Shown: piece by piece, positions 53,219 through 63,923 of the stretch | How the letters are laid out: each line of letters starts with the position of its first letter | Numbering within the stretch: the first letter of the stretch is position 1 | Assembly (NCBI RefSeq): GCF_030412785.1 | Contig: NZ_CP125295.1 | Coordinates: forward strand, 2,728,001 to 2,792,000 | Direction: 5' to 3' | DNA: 64,000 bases | Origin: Paraburkholderia sabiae | Lineage (GTDB): Bacteria; Pseudomonadota; Gammaproteobacteria; Burkholderiales; Burkholderiaceae | The notes under the pieces: model-generated | Databases searched by the model: none | What the model saw: the letters and a program-made list of their open reading frames with translations, nothing else | Told to the model about the DNA's origin: nothing | Made by a program: the position numbers and the translations under genes

Positions 53219-54352
53219 TCAAACGTGCCGCGCGATAACCATTCTTTGTACTTCGCTTGTCCCTTCGTAAATCTGTGTGATGCGCGCATCGCGATAGTGC
53301 CGCTCGACCGCATAGTCTTCGAGGTAGCCGTAACCGCCGTGAATCTGGATTGCCTTTGAACAGACGTCTTCGGCCATTTCCGACGCATACAGCTTCGCCT
53401 GCGACGCCTCCGACAAACACGGCCGGCCCGCGCTGCGCAGCCGCGCCGCGTGATGCACGAGCAGGCGCGCAGCGTTCAGGCGCATCGCCATATCAGCGAG
53501 CATGTTGGCGATGGTCTGGTGTTCCTTCAACGCCTTGCCGAACTGGATGCGCTCGTTTGCATACACACGAGCCGCATCGAAGGCCGCGCGCGCAATGCCG
53601 AGCGCCTGCGCGGCGATACCGATGCGCCCGCCTTCCAGGTTCGACAGCGCAATGCGCAAGCCCTCGCCCGGCGCGCCGAGCAGATTCGCTTCGGGCACGG
53701 CGCAATCGTCGAGTGAAATCGGACACGTGTCCGACGCGCGAATGCCGAGCTTGCTCTCGGGACGCCCGACGTTGAAGCCCAGCGTATCCGTCGGCACGAT
53801 GAAGGCCGAGATGCCGCGCTTGCCCGCGTCGGGATCGGTGACGGCGAACACGATCGCGATGCTCGCGCGCGAGCCGTTCGTCACGAACTGCTTGCTGCCG
53901 TTGATGATCCATTGCCCATCGCGCAGCACGGCGCGCGTGCGGATATTGTTCGCTTCGCTGCCCGCGTGCGGCTCGGTCAGACAGAACGCGCCGATGCGCT
54001 TGCCCGTCGCGAGATCGGCGAGATAGCGGTCTTTCTGCGCATCGCTGCCGAAGTTGAGAATCGGCCCGCAGCCCACCGAATTGTGCACGCTCATCATCGT
54101 CGCGCATGCCGCGCAGCCGGCGGCGATTTCTTCGAGCGCAAGCGCATACGCGATGTAGTCGGTGTACGAGCCGCCCCATTCGGGCGGCACGATCATGCCG
54201 AGAAAGCCGAGTTCGCCCATCTGTCTGACGACCTGCGCGGGCAACGCGCCTTCGCGGTCCCATTGCGCGGCGTTCGGCGCGAGGCATTCGACCGAGAAGT
54301 CGCGAGCCGCGTCGCGGATCATCCGTTGTTCGTCGGTATAGAACTCGTCCAT
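53219..54352 (-). CDS. Acyl-CoA dehydrogenase (probably isobutyryl-CoA dehydrogenase)
   Basis: From the ATG at 54352 (AAGGAG upstream) the product has 377 residues, the size of short-branched-chain acyl-CoA dehydrogenases. It shows the FAD/substrate signatures [15 protein letters not shown] and [13 protein letters not shown], the arginine-tyrosine region [15 protein letters not shown] and the late [22 protein letters not shown], with catalytic Glu in the IYEGTSEVQ segment. It heads the valine cluster and faces the AraC regulator. Isobutyryl-CoA is the expected substrate from context. Confidence 0.92.
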   Translation of the reverse strand: MDEFYTDEQRMIRDAARDFSVECLAPNAAQWDREGALPAQVVRQMGELGFLGMIVPPEWGGSYTDYIAYALALEEIAAGCAACATMMSVHNSVGCGPILNFGSDAQKDRYLADLATGKRIGAFCLTEPHAGSEANNIRTRAVLRDGQWIINGSKQFVTNGSRASIAIVFAVTDPDAGKRGISAFIVPTDTLGFNVGRPESKLGIRASDTCPISLDDCAVPEANLLGAPGEGLRIALSNLEGGRIGIAAQALGIARAAFDAARVYANERIQFGKALKEHQTIANMLADMAMRLNAARLLVHHAARLRSAGRPCLSEASQAKLYASEMAEDVCSKAIQIHGGYGYLEDYAVERHYRDARITQIYEGTSEVQRMVIARHV

Positions 54353-54467
54353 GTGTCTCCTTGCCTCTCTTCTTGCTGCGTCTGCTGCATTGCACATGCG
54401 ACGCATTGGTGGAGCCAAGTGTAGGCGGCGCGCACGCGGGATTCGATGCCGCGTGCGATCAATCTGC

Positions 54468-54568
54468 GTGAGCGCATTTGCCATATCCGGATACTCGAAG
54501 CGCCGCCGATGCGGCAGAATGGCGGTTCCGCAGGCGCTTACCGCCAATGCGAGTGAGCGCATTTGCCA
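54468..54568. promoter_or_regulatory. Twin 16-bp direct repeats between acyl-CoA dehydrogenase and araC-like gene
   Basis: GTGAGCGCATTTGCCA occurs exactly at 54468-54483 and 54553-54568, 85 bp apart start to start (about eight helical turns), in the divergent promoter region. The spacing suits a looping AraC-type dimer acting on both genes. Confidence 0.7.
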
Positions 54569-54596
54569 GAATTCAGGAAATGGGAACCGCGATCGT

Positions 54597-55661
54597 ATGA
54601 AAGCCGAAAGAGGCACGATCTCCGTGAGTCTTGTCGAAGAGACGCTGGCGCTTGCCCGCGCGCGCGGCGTCGACGTGCTGCCTGTCGTCGAGACGGCGGG
54701 CATCGCGCCGCAGATGCTCGCGAGCCCGAAAAGTCGCGTGACGTCGGCGCAATATGGCGCGCTGTGGGCCAACATCGCCCGCGCGCTCGACGACGAGTTC
54801 TTCGGCCAGGATTCGCACGCGATGAAAAGCGGCAGTTTCATCGCGATGACCCAGATGGCGCTCACGGCGCGCAACGGCGGCCAGGCGCTGACGCGCGCCG
54901 TCAACTTCATGCGCCTCGTACTCGACGACATGAGCGCGCAGATCGTGAAGCGCGACGACCGTGTGCGTCTCGCGTTCACGCTTCGCGACGGCGCGCCGCA
55001 GCCGGCCATGTTTGCCTACGCAACGTACTTCATCCTCGTCTACGGGCTCGTGTGCTGGCTGGTCGGGCGGCGCATTCCGCTGATCGAGGCGCGCTTTCGA
55101 TGTGCCGAACCGCCCGCCGCGCACGAATACCGGCTGATGTTCTGCGACGACCTGTCGTTCGGACAGAGCGAGTCGTATGTCGATCTCGCGCCGGACTTTC
55201 TGGATCTGCCTGTCGTGCAGACCACGAAGTCCGTCAAGCCCTTCCTGCGCGACGCGCCCGCGAGCTTCATCATCAAGTACCGCAATCCCGGCTCGCTGGC
55301 GGCACGGGTGCGCAAAACGCTGCGCGCACTCCCGATGGCCGCGTGGCCCGGTTCCGACGTCATGGCGCAGCGTCTGCACGTCGCGGAGGCGACGATGCGG
55401 CGGCATCTGAAGCAGGAAGGCTATACGTATCAGTCGATCAAGGACGACCTGCGGCGCGACATCGCGATTTCGGAGTTGCAGCGCGGCGGCCAGTCGATCG
55501 CCGATATCGCCGCGACGCTCGGGTTTGCGGAGCCGAGCGCGTTTCATCGCGCGTTCCGCAAGTGGACGGGGATGCGGCCGGCGGATTATCGGGCGGCGAG
55601 TGCGCAAGCCGTGCCGGGCGCGGGTATCTCCCGCCGCGCGGAACCGGCGGAATCCGACTAA
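54597..55661 (+). CDS. AraC-family transcriptional regulator (Arabinose_bd type)
   Basis: Taken from the ATG at 54597, the 354-residue protein has an N-terminal effector domain of the PF12625 type (about 15-200, with [20 protein letters not shown]). A C-terminal double helix-turn-helix follows (about 250-335: [53 protein letters not shown]). It is divergent from the valine/isobutyrate operon and separated from it by 244 bp containing identical 16-bp repeats. It most likely activates that operon in response to a branched-chain acid or CoA ester. Earlier in-frame starts lie inside the repeat region. Confidence 0.9.
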   Translation: MKAERGTISVSLVEETLALARARGVDVLPVVETAGIAPQMLASPKSRVTSAQYGALWANIARALDDEFFGQDSHAMKSGSFIAMTQMALTARNGGQALTRAVNFMRLVLDDMSAQIVKRDDRVRLAFTLRDGAPQPAMFAYATYFILVYGLVCWLVGRRIPLIEARFRCAEPPAAHEYRLMFCDDLSFGQSESYVDLAPDFLDLPVVQTTKSVKPFLRDAPASFIIKYRNPGSLAARVRKTLRALPMAAWPGSDVMAQRLHVAEATMRRHLKQEGYTYQSIKDDLRRDIAISELQRGGQSIADIAATLGFAEPSAFHRAFRKWTGMRPADYRAASAQAVPGAGISRRAEPAESD

Positions 55662-55739
55662 GCTTAAGACAGGCCAGCTTTTTCAGGCCAGGCGTGCCGC
55701 ATACGAACGTGATCCGTCGCAGCGCGCCGGCCGTCGACG

Positions 55740-57371
55740 ATGGGAACCTACCGGCTTCTCCCGATCCGGCAAGCGGGTTTGCGACGCCTGTCCGATCGCG
55801 CATGCTTTGCCCGCGGCGCATCCGCGTCCGCCGCCGCATGGACTTTCGGGGCTCGCGCGATCCATGCGATTGCGTGCATTGCACGCGCGCTGCTGTTCTG
55901 CGGCGTCGCAATGTGCGCCTCTGGCAGCGCCCATGCCGCGCAGCCGATCATCGCGCCCGGCAGCGTCGTCGTGATTCCCGTCGCGGGCGCGATCAGCCCC
56001 GCCAGCGCCGACTTCATCGTGCGAAGTCTCACCCGCGCCGCCGACGACCACGCACAACTCGCCGTCCTGCAACTCGACACGCCAGGCGGACTCGACACGT
56101 CGATGCGGCAGATCATCAAGGCGATTCTCGCGTCGCCTGTGCCCGTCGCGACCTACATCGCGCCAGGCGGCGCGCGCGCCGCGAGCGCGGGCACCTACAT
56201 CACGTATGCAAGCCACATCGCGGCGATGGCGCCCGGCACCAATCTCGGCGCGGCGTCGCCCGTGCAGTTGGGGATCGGCGGGCAGGACACGCCCAAGCCT
56301 GGCCAGCCGCCCGGCTTGCCCGGCGCAGCACCCGCTTCGAACCCGGCCGCGAAGGACAACGCGGCATCCGGCGCGCTCGCGATGGACAGTCAATCGACGG
56401 AACTGCGCAAGCAGCTTCACGACGCGCAGGCATACATTCGTGGCCTTGCGCAACTGCGCGGCCGCAACGTCGACTGGGCCGAACGCGCGGTGCGCGAAGC
56501 CGTGAGCCTGTCGGCGCGCGACGCGCTAGAGCAGAAAGTGGTCGATATCGTCGCGCGCGATCTGCCCGACCTGATGCGGCAAGTCGACGGCCACACCTAC
56601 GACACGGCAGCGGGCACCAAACGCCTGAGCACGGCGCACGCGCCCATCGTGACGCTCGAAGCCGACTGGCGCAGCCGCTTCCTCGCCGTCATCACCGATC
56701 CGAACGTGGCCTTGATCTTGCTGATGATCGGCATGTATGGCCTCTTCTTCGAGTTCGCGAATCCCGGTTTCGTGCTGCCCGGCGTCGCGGGCGCGATCAG
56801 TCTGCTGCTGGGCCTGTTTGCGATGCAACTGCTGCCCGTCAATTACGTGGGTCTTGCCCTCATCTTCCTCGGCCTCGCCTTCCTGATCGCCGAAGCGTTT
56901 CTACCGACCTTCGGCGCGCTCGGCTTCGGCGGCATCATCGCGTTCGTGGTCGGCGCGCTGATGCTGATCGACACCGACGTCCCCGGCTACGGCATTCCGC
57001 TGCCGATGATCGCCGCCGTCGTCGTGTTCAGCGTGCTGTTCATTTTCGGCGTGTCGAGCCTCGTCATGCGATCGCGGCGGCGGCCAGTGGTAACGGGAGC
57101 CGAAGCAATGATCGGCAGCGTCGGCGTGGTGCTCGACGACGGCCTCGTCGTCGCCGATGCCGAAGACAACCGCGCCGACGTCCGGCCGGACAGCCTGCTG
57201 CACGGCGAGCCGGAACGCATCGGCTGGGCGCGCGTGCATGGCGAACGCTGGCGCGTGTGCAGCAGTACGCCGCTTGCGGCAGGCAATGCGGTGCGCGTGA
57301 CCGGGCGACGCGGCCTGATGCTCACCGTCGTGCCCGCCAACCCTGCCTCATCACAAGGAGAACGCACATGA
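55740..57371 (+). CDS. NfeD-family membrane-bound serine protease
   Basis: This 543-residue protein has a signal segment (about 45-67) followed by a ClpP-class protease domain facing the periplasm (about 70-300; [27 protein letters not shown] with the catalytic Ser). A Pro/Ala-rich insertion lies near 180-215 ([14 protein letters not shown]). Three to five membrane helices (about 320-440) and a cytoplasmic NfeD OB-fold (about 460-540) follow. The next gene, a slipin/stomatin, overlaps it by 4 bp, the classical pairing. Such proteases cut the hydrophobic tail of their slipin partner and help keep membranes in order. The exact start is uncertain; no ribosome site is clear at 55740. Confidence 0.9.
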   Translation: MGTYRLLPIRQAGLRRLSDRACFARGASASAAAWTFGARAIHAIACIARALLFCGVAMCASGSAHAAQPIIAPGSVVVIPVAGAISPASADFIVRSLTRAADDHAQLAVLQLDTPGGLDTSMRQIIKAILASPVPVATYIAPGGARAASAGTYITYASHIAAMAPGTNLGAASPVQLGIGGQDTPKPGQPPGLPGAAPASNPAAKDNAASGALAMDSQSTELRKQLHDAQAYIRGLAQLRGRNVDWAERAVREAVSLSARDALEQKVVDIVARDLPDLMRQVDGHTYDTAAGTKRLSTAHAPIVTLEADWRSRFLAVITDPNVALILLMIGMYGLFFEFANPGFVLPGVAGAISLLLGLFAMQLLPVNYVGLALIFLGLAFLIAEAFLPTFGALGFGGIIAFVVGALMLIDTDVPGYGIPLPMIAAVVVFSVLFIFGVSSLVMRSRRRPVVTGAEAMIGSVGVVLDDGLVVADAEDNRADVRPDSLLHGEPERIGWARVHGERWRVCSSTPLAAGNAVRVTGRRGLMLTVVPANPASSQGERT

Positions 57372-58147
57372 TCGGTTTCACTTTCGGCTTTGGCAGCATC
57401 CTGATACTTCTGGTGATCGTGCTGATCGCTTCGTCGATACGCGTGTTTCGCGAGTACGAGCGCGGCGTCGTGTTCATGATCGGCAGGTTCTGGAAGGTCA
57501 AGGGACCGGGCCTCGTGCTGATCATTCCTGTCGTGCAGCAGGTCGTGCGCATGGATCTGCGCACCGTCGTGTTCGACGTGCCGCCGCAAGACGTGATTAC
57601 GCGCGACAACGTGTCCGTCAAGGTGAATGCCGTCGTGTACTTTCGCGTCGTCGATCCCGAACGCGCGGTGATTCAGGTCGCGCGATACTTCGAAGCGACC
57701 AGTCAACTCTCGCAGACGACGCTGCGCGCGGTGCTCGGCAAGCACGATCTCGACGAACTGCTGTCCGAGCGCGAGCAGCTCAACACCGACATCCAGCGCG
57801 TGCTCGATGCGCAAACGGACGCGTGGGGCATCAAGGTATCGAATGTCGAGATCAAGCATGTCGACATCAACGAAACGATGATCCGCGCGATTGCCCGTCA
57901 GGCCGAAGCCGAGCGCGAACGACGCGCGAAGGTGATTCACGCGGAAGGCGAATTGCAGGCGTCGGAGAAGCTGTTGCAGGCCGCGCAGATGCTCGCGCAA
58001 CAACCGCAGGCGATGCAGCTGCGCTATTTGCAGACGCTGACAACCATTGCCGCCGACAAGAATTCGACGATCGTGTTTCCGCTGCCCGTCGATCTGCTGA
58101 CGGCCGTCATCGATCGTATGGGCAAGCCTTCGCAACACATGGGATGA
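57368..58147 (+). CDS. Slipin (stomatin/prohibitin family membrane protein)
   Basis: This 259-residue protein has one N-terminal membrane helix ([15 protein letters not shown]) followed by an SPFH domain (about 30-190: [33 protein letters not shown]). A coiled-coil region ends in a hydrophobic C-terminal stretch, the target of NfeD-type proteases. AAGGAG precedes the ATG, and the start overlaps the nfeD stop (ATGA). It forms oligomeric scaffolds on the inner membrane. Confidence 0.94.
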   Translation: MIGFTFGFGSILILLVIVLIASSIRVFREYERGVVFMIGRFWKVKGPGLVLIIPVVQQVVRMDLRTVVFDVPPQDVITRDNVSVKVNAVVYFRVVDPERAVIQVARYFEATSQLSQTTLRAVLGKHDLDELLSEREQLNTDIQRVLDAQTDAWGIKVSNVEIKHVDINETMIRAIARQAEAERERRAKVIHAEGELQASEKLLQAAQMLAQQPQAMQLRYLQTLTTIAADKNSTIVFPLPVDLLTAVIDRMGKPSQHMG

Positions 58148-58290
58148 CGCGAGCCGCTCATGCATGAACTACGCCTTGCGTACCTCATTTGGCGCAAAGT
58201 GAGCAACGGTTCATTTCAGTTACGAGCCTTACTCATTGTGGATACAGAACCTAAAATAAAGGGGTCATCCTAACTTTTCAGGCCCCTGCC

Positions 58291-58542
58291 ATGAAGCTGA
58301 TTCCTCGTATGGTTCTGGGCGCGCTCATCGGTGTCGCAGCCGTATCGTCCGCGTTCGCGCAAACGTCGCGCGCCTATGATCAGAACACACCCAAAACCCG
58401 CGCCGAAGTGAAGGCCGATCTCGTCGAATGGCGCAAGGCCGGCTACGATCCGCTCGACTGGATCAACTATCCGGCCAACGCGATCGCGGCTGGACGTATC
58501 GTCGCGCAGCATCGCGCGCAGGCTCAAGGCACCCAGCAGTAA
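58291..58542 (+). CDS. DUF4148 exported small protein
   Basis: This 83-residue protein has a signal peptide (MKLIPRMVLGALIGVAAVSS, cleavage after AFA) and a short mature DUF4148 domain (TRAEVKADLVEWRKAGYDPL). The family is widespread and multicopy in Burkholderiales and is periplasmic. The function is unknown. It has its own short upstream region. Confidence 0.88.
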   Translation: MKLIPRMVLGALIGVAAVSSAFAQTSRAYDQNTPKTRAEVKADLVEWRKAGYDPLDWINYPANAIAAGRIVAQHRAQAQGTQQ

Positions 58543-58940
58543 TTCCGTTCGATCGATGTGTGCATGACGCGCGTGCCCCCCGATGGCATCGCGCGCCACG
58601 CAGCGCATGGCCCGTGCAGCGTCGGGCGTTGTTTTGCAGGTGTCCATTCTTCGCGCTGCATTCCGCTGCATTCCTTCCCGTAATCCGACCTGAAGGCCCG
58701 CGTCGGGTATCATCACGCCCCTCCGCCAGCAAAAATCCGCGTTTAAGCGCTGCCGCCGTGTTTCGAGTGTTGCTTCGGCTACACGCGCGCGCGGCAAATG
58801 CGGTATTTACTGAACAATCGTGATTAAATCCGCCCGTGGCGTCGCGATGCCCAGGCGCGACAGGCGGTCAGGAAGCGGTACGGGAAGCGGCACAACAAGC
58901 CGTTACGAAACGACATTTCAATCGACGAGAGACTCGGCTC
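58543..58940. other. Intergenic stretch before the purine permease
   Basis: About 400 bases contain no gene I can support. The last 60 bases lead to the permease ATG with GAGAG upstream. No clear riboswitch of purine type could be recognised. Confidence 0.35.
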
Positions 58941-60242
58941 ATGGACTCCGTAAAACGGTATTTCGGCTTTGACGAAGCAGGCACGACCCTGCGCGTGGAA
59001 GTGCTCGCGGGCATCACCACGTTCCTCACAATGGCCTACATCATCTTCGTCAATCCGGCGATTCTCGGCGATGCGGGCATGCCGAAAGACTCGGTGTTCG
59101 TCGCGACCTGCCTCGTTGCGGCGCTTGCTTCGCTGATCATGGGCTTCTACGCGAACTACCCGATTGCCTGCGCGCCCGGCATGGGCCTGAACGCGTATTT
59201 CGCGTACACGGTCGTCAAGGGCCTGGGTTTCTCGTGGCAGGCCGCGCTCGGCGCGGTGTTCATTTCGGGCTGTCTGTTCCTGGTCGTCACGCTGTTGCGC
59301 GTGCGCGAAGTGATCGTGACGGGCATTCCGCATTCGATCCGCGTGGCGATCACGGGCGGCATCGGCCTGTTCCTCGCGATCATTTCGCTGAAGACGGCGG
59401 GCATCGTCACGGGCAATCCGGCGACGCTCGTCACGCTCGGCAATCTGCACGATCCGCACGTCGTCCTGGCGATCATCGGGTTCTTCGCGATCGTCACGCT
59501 CGATTTTCTGCGCGTTCGCGGCGCGATTCTGATCGGCATCGTCGGCGTGACGATTCTGAGCTTCTTCTTCGGCGGCAATCAGTTTCACGGTGTCGTGTCC
59601 ATGCCGCCGTCGATTTCGCCGACGCTGTTCCAACTCGACATCAAGGCTGCCTTGTCGACGGGCGTGCTCAACGTGATTCTGGTGTTCTTCCTCGTCGAAC
59701 TGTTCGATGCGACGGGCACGCTGATGGGCGTCGCGAATCGAGCCGGGCTGCTCGTGCATGGCAAGATGCATCGATTGAATCGCGCTCTGCTCGCGGATAG
59801 CACTGCGATTCTCGCGGGTTCTGTGCTGGGTACTTCTTCGACGACTGCGTATATCGAAAGCGCCTCGGGCGTGCAGGCAGGTGGACGCACCGGCGTTACC
59901 GCGATCACGGTTGCTGTGCTGTTTCTGCTTGCCTTGTTCTTTGCGCCTTTGGCCGGTGTTGTGCCCGGTTATGCGACGGCGCCTGCTCTTTTGTACGTTT
60001 CCTGTCTGATGTTGCGGGAGATGGCTGATTTGCCCTGGGACGATGCTACTGAAGTCGTGCCTGCTGCTCTTACGGCTCTGATGATGCCGTTTACCTATTC
60101 CATTGCGAATGGCGTCGCGTTTGGGTTTATTTCTTATGCTGGTTTGAAGCTTTTGACCGGGCGCGCCCGGCAAGTCAAACTCGTTGTCTGGGTTATTGCT
60201 GCTGTGTTTTTGTTTAGGTTCTTTTATCTCGGATCTGAATGA
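58941..60242 (+). CDS. NCS2/AzgA-type purine permease
   Basis: This 433-residue protein has 12-14 predicted membrane segments. The AzgA signatures are TFLTMAYIIFVNPAIL, PIACAPGMGLNAYFAYTVV and GTSSTTAYIESASGVQAGGR, which mark hypoxanthine/guanine/adenine transporters. The ATG at 58941 is preferred to a longer frame because MDSVKRYFGFDEAGTT is the usual start of the family. The 3' quarter shifts to T-rich codons beside the palindromic repeat that follows it. Confidence 0.92.
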   Translation: MDSVKRYFGFDEAGTTLRVEVLAGITTFLTMAYIIFVNPAILGDAGMPKDSVFVATCLVAALASLIMGFYANYPIACAPGMGLNAYFAYTVVKGLGFSWQAALGAVFISGCLFLVVTLLRVREVIVTGIPHSIRVAITGGIGLFLAIISLKTAGIVTGNPATLVTLGNLHDPHVVLAIIGFFAIVTLDFLRVRGAILIGIVGVTILSFFFGGNQFHGVVSMPPSISPTLFQLDIKAALSTGVLNVILVFFLVELFDATGTLMGVANRAGLLVHGKMHRLNRALLADSTAILAGSVLGTSSTTAYIESASGVQAGGRTGVTAITVAVLFLLALFFAPLAGVVPGYATAPALLYVSCLMLREMADLPWDDATEVVPAALTALMMPFTYSIANGVAFGFISYAGLKLLTGRARQVKLVVWVIAAVFLFRFFYLGSE

Positions 60243-60251
60243 GTTTTTTTT

Positions 60252-60874
60252 GTCTGCGACGCTAGTCGCCATGCTGGCTTTTTTGGTTTTTTGCTGCGCT
60301 GGCATCCGCGATTGCGTATCGGTCTATTAGCGTCGCCCCTGTGCGGGGCGGCACCTACTTTTCTTTGCAGCGGCAAAGAAAAGTAGGCAAAAGAAAGCCG
60401 CTTTTGTACCTCCGGTGCCCGCCAGGATAGCGCTTCAGCATGCCGCAGTTGAGCTATCGCGCAACGACGCAAACACTCCGTAGAAAGCCCGCAGTCAGGC
60501 GCGCACAGCGCGAAAACCCACACACGGTCTGGAGCACATAACGCCGCGTTCAGACCGACGGCAAACACACAAAAACAACCGCCCGTACGTGCCCCAGGTG
60601 GATGTCATCTTTCGCGCCGCGCGCGCCTGACTGCGGGCTTTCTACGGAGTGTTGGCGTCACTACGCGACAGCTCAAAGACCGTGCGCCGTGGCGTTATCC
60701 TGGGAGACACCGGAGGTTTGAAGCGGCTTTCTTTTGCCTACTTTTCTTTGCCGCTGCAAAGAAAAGTAGGTGCCGCCCCGCACAGGGGCAACGCATGAAG
60801 CACCGATACGAATTCGCGGATGCCAGCGCAGCAAAAAACCAAAAAACCAAAGCATGGCGACTGCGTCGCAGACA
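60252..60874. repeat. Long palindromic repeat, copy B
   Basis: This is an imperfect inverted repeat of about 620 bp closely related to the one at 49321-49830. The outer part pairs GTCTGCGACGCTAGTCGCCA (left) with TGGCGACTGCGTCGCAGAC (right). The inner part repeats the CTGTGCGGGGCGGCACC and AAAGAAAAGTAGG blocks. No transposase is present. It sits between the convergent permease and DUF1488 genes, where it could end both transcripts. Confidence 0.87.
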
Positions 60875-60887
60875 GAAAACCCCAACG

Positions 60888-61178
60888 CTAAGCCCGCCAG
60901 TTGGCTTCATAAAACCGAACATACCCACTCCGCAGCACCACACACTGCGCCCCCGTCTCCGACAACAACCTCCGCGTAGCGGCCTCAATCCGCTCGCGGT
61001 GCGTCGAAAACGCGCCCATCATGTCCTCTAGACGCGGTGACGCAGCGCCGAAGTGATCTTCCAGCGCCTCGGCGGTGATCGTGCATTCCACCCGTTGCCC
61101 ATCGACCATAGCCGGAAACGCCAGAGTCAGCTCGCGCCCAGAATATTCAGGGACTTCTTTCGGGAAATTGATCTGCAT
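60888..61178 (-). CDS. DUF1488 family protein
   Basis: This 96-residue protein starts at the ATG at 61178 (AAGGTG upstream; a GTG at 61202 would add eight residues). It opens MQINFPKEVPEYSGRELTL and has a VECTITAEALEDHFGA core and a basic helix, matching the small DUF1488 domain. The function is unknown. Its C-terminal codons are A-rich on the + strand, in line with the skew beside copy B of the palindromic repeat. Confidence 0.85.
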   Translation of the reverse strand: MQINFPKEVPEYSGRELTLAFPAMVDGQRVECTITAEALEDHFGAASPRLEDMMGAFSTHRERIEAATRRLLSETGAQCVVLRSGYVRFYEANWRA

Positions 61179-61432
61179 GGGAACACCTTGGTCGAACGTC
61201 ACCGCCGGGAACCGCGCCTGCCCCTGTTCACGCCTCCGTTATGGATCGCAGCGCGGGCTGTCGACTGCAAACACGCGCCGTCATCGCACGGTCATCAGTC
61301 GATCTACCCACTGTAGACGAGTTCCGGCGGGCCGCAAGTTTTGTTTCGCCACACACCAGCATGGTGCCGCCATGCACCCCGGAACGGCGCATCGTCCACG
61401 GAAAAATGCCGCGCTGCAGCGAGAATTCGCGC

Positions 61433-61699
61433 CTAGAACTGCGTCGGCAAATGATGATGATGTTCGTGCGGCCCGACGTCGTCGGCGGGATGTTCGGGCG
61501 GCGTCTTGCCGGGCAGATCGCGCGGCCACAGCGTGAGCATCGTCACGCACCCCACGATCCCGATCGCAATCGCGATCACCCCCGTCCATATCTCCTGATC
61601 CACATAGTTGATCGAACCGTGGATCGACAATCCAATGCCGCCCAACGCGATGAAGATCGCAAGCGTGGCGAGGACGACTCTCAACTCCATGCGCACCAT
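61433..61699 (-). CDS. Small two-helix inner-membrane protein (88 aa)
   Basis: The ATG at 61699 is backed by GAGGAG. There are two hydrophobic helices (LRVVLATLAIFIALGGIGL and WTGVIAIAIGIVGCVTMLTL), then a cytoplasmic Pro/His-rich tail with a His run (EHHHHLP). Similar small proteins are common in Burkholderiales. No function is known; the histidine run could bind metal. Confidence 0.75.
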   Translation of the reverse strand: MVRMELRVVLATLAIFIALGGIGLSIHGSINYVDQEIWTGVIAIAIGIVGCVTMLTLWPRDLPGKTPPEHPADDVGPHEHHHHLPTQF

Positions 61700-61985
61700 G
61701 ACGTTCTCCTCGAAATGGCGCTGTCCGGGACCGTGACGATTTGCCCCAGCGACGGCACGCGGCGCGAACGCGTACCTCTCTACGATGATTGCACTTCTGC
61801 GCCAGAAGGCAAGCGGAACACGCGCTGCGCGTCCTCCTGTAAGATGGGTCGGCATGAGTCGGCACAGACCGGACGTTTTTCCTGCTCACGACGCTTTCAA
61901 CACGCATGCAGTGCTGCACTGCGCAACATCGCGCGTGCACGTATCCCTGCGACAAAGCGTCCACGCACAACATCGGAGACATGCA

Positions 61986-63923
61986 GTGACTCAACGTTCC
62001 GTCACGCCGTCCGTCATGGGCCGCGCCGACGTGCTCGCGCAAGCTCATGCGCGCTCACGCGAATTCGGTCTGCGCGCATCCGAGACGCCCGACTTCCATC
62101 CCTTGCAGCCATTCGCCCTGCGCGATCTCGTCGAGCGCAACCGCTCGCTGTACGCGCACGCGCTGCCCGTGATGGAAACGCTGCATGCGCAGATCGTCGA
62201 TACGGAAAGCATGGTGCTGCTCACCGACAGCAACGGCGTGATCCTCCACAGTCTCGGCGACACCGATTTCGTCGAGAAAGCGAGCCGCGTCGCGCTGTGT
62301 GCCGGCGTGTCGTGGTCGGAGGCGGATCGCGGCACGAACGCCGTCGGCACCGCGCTCACCGAAGGTCAGCCGACCGTCGTCCACGGCGGCGAGCATTATC
62401 TGGAGGCCAACCGCATCCTGACCTGCTCGTGCGTGCCGATCGCCGATCCCTACGGCCGAACGATCGGCGCGCTCGACGTGAGCGGCGACCCGCGCGGCTT
62501 TCACAAGCACACGCTGGCGCTGGTGAGGATGTCGGCGCAGATCATCGAAAACCAGTTGTTCGCGAACCAGTTCGGCAATGCCGTGCGCGTGCGCTTTCAT
62601 GCGCGCAGCGAGTTCATCGGCACGCTGTTCGAAGGGCTCGCCGCGTTCGGCGGCAACGGTACGCTGCTCGCGGCCAACCGCAGCGCGCTATTCCAGTTCG
62701 GCCGTCCGCTCGACACGCTGCTCGGCCAGCCGTTCGAGGCGCTCTTCGGCAACGCGTTTCCCGCCGTGCTGCAACAGGCGTCGCGCGCGCCGGGCGAATG
62801 CCTGACGCTGATGCTGCCCAGCGGCGTGCGCGTGCTGGCGCGCGCCGAATACGCGGCGCGTCCCGCGTTTTCCGCCGACTCCGGGATGCAGCGCGCACCT
62901 TCAGCGACGGTGTCGTGCAAGCCGCGCGCCGCCGCGATCACCTTCGCGACGCTCGATACGGGCGACGCGCGCATGGCCGCCGTGCTCGGCCGCGTCGAGA
63001 AAGTTCGTGGCCGCGATATTCCGCTGCTCGTGCTCGGCAAGACGGGCACCGGCAAGGAATGGCTCGCGCGCGCGATGCACGAAGAATCGCCGCGCCGCAA
63101 CGCGCCGTTCGTCGCGGTCAATTGCGCGTCGCTGCCCGACACGCTGATCGAAGCCGAACTGTTCGGCTACGAAGACGGCGCATTCACGGGTGCGCGCAAA
63201 CGCGGCAATGTCGGCAAGATCGTGCAGGCCGACGGCGGCACGCTGTTTCTCGATGAAATCGGCGACATGCCGCTGGCGCAGCAGGTGCGTCTGATGCGCG
63301 TGTTGCAGGAACGATCCGTGGTGCCGCTCGGCGGCACGCGCGCGGTGCCCGTCGACGTGCGCATCGTCTGCGCGACGCACCGCAACCTGCGCGCGATGAT
63401 CGAAGAAGGCACCTTCCGCGAAGATCTGTATTACCGGATCAACGGGCTCGTCGTGACGCTGCCCGCGCTCGCCGAGCGCACCGATCTGCCCGTGCTCGTC
63501 GAGCGCATCCTGGCGCGGCTGCGCAACGACGAAGCCGACAGCGAGCGGATGCCTGTGCGCGTGTCGGCGGACGTGCTCGACTGCTTCGAACGCTGCCGCT
63601 GGCCCGGCAATCTGCGGCAACTGGCGAACGTGCTGCGTACGGCGGGCATCATGGCCGAAGGCGAAGATGAAATCGGTCTCGAACATCTGCCCGACGATTT
63701 TCTGCATGACTGCGAAACGCCGAGCGACGCGCCGCCGTTGCGCGCGCTGCCTGGCGTCGATCCGCACACGCCCTCGCGCCCCGCCAACATGGAAGAACTG
63801 CAGGCGACGCTGATCGAGCAAACGCTCGCGCGCAACAACGGCAATATTTCGGCTGCGGCGCGCGAACTGGGGCTCGCGCGCAATACGGTTTATCGCTACA
63901 TGCGGATCCGCACCACGCACTGA
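61986..63923 (+). CDS. Sigma-54-dependent activator, AcoR-like
   Basis: This 645-residue protein has an N-terminal GAF-like sensor (about 50-200), a linker and an AAA+ domain (about 320-550) with Walker A LGKTGTGKEWLAR, GAFTGA intact and DEIGDMP. It ends in a Fis-type helix-turn-helix (GNISAAARELGLARNTVYRY). GTG at 61986 with GGAG upstream is the best start; longer frames reach back to 61785. AcoR-type regulators control acetoin, glycerol or aromatic degradation genes with RpoN. The target operon is not in the window, which ends 77 bases downstream. Confidence 0.9.
   Translation: MTQRSVTPSVMGRADVLAQAHARSREFGLRASETPDFHPLQPFALRDLVERNRSLYAHALPVMETLHAQIVDTESMVLLTDSNGVILHSLGDTDFVEKASRVALCAGVSWSEADRGTNAVGTALTEGQPTVVHGGEHYLEANRILTCSCVPIADPYGRTIGALDVSGDPRGFHKHTLALVRMSAQIIENQLFANQFGNAVRVRFHARSEFIGTLFEGLAAFGGNGTLLAANRSALFQFGRPLDTLLGQPFEALFGNAFPAVLQQASRAPGECLTLMLPSGVRVLARAEYAARPAFSADSGMQRAPSATVSCKPRAAAITFATLDTGDARMAAVLGRVEKVRGRDIPLLVLGKTGTGKEWLARAMHEESPRRNAPFVAVNCASLPDTLIEAELFGYEDGAFTGARKRGNVGKIVQADGGTLFLDEIGDMPLAQQVRLMRVLQERSVVPLGGTRAVPVDVRIVCATHRNLRAMIEEGTFREDLYYRINGLVVTLPALAERTDLPVLVERILARLRNDEADSERMPVRVSADVLDCFERCRWPGNLRQLANVLRTAGIMAEGEDEIGLEHLPDDFLHDCETPSDAPPLRALPGVDPHTPSRPANMEELQATLIEQTLARNNGNISAAARELGLARNTVYRYMRIRTTH

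Noticed and set aside
54563..58147. Very long open frame of 1194 codons on the + strand
   Set aside because: It runs antiphase through the araC, nfeD and slipin genes, is packed with Arg and Ala, and arises from GC-rich third positions of the real genes.
60224..60568. ORF of 114 codons inside the palindromic repeat
   Set aside because: Its sequence is produced by the repeat arm, and a related frame arises in the other copy near 49600; it is not an independent gene.
61241..63256. Open frame of 671 codons on the + strand
   Set aside because: It overlaps the sigma-54 activator in another frame and has no domain features.
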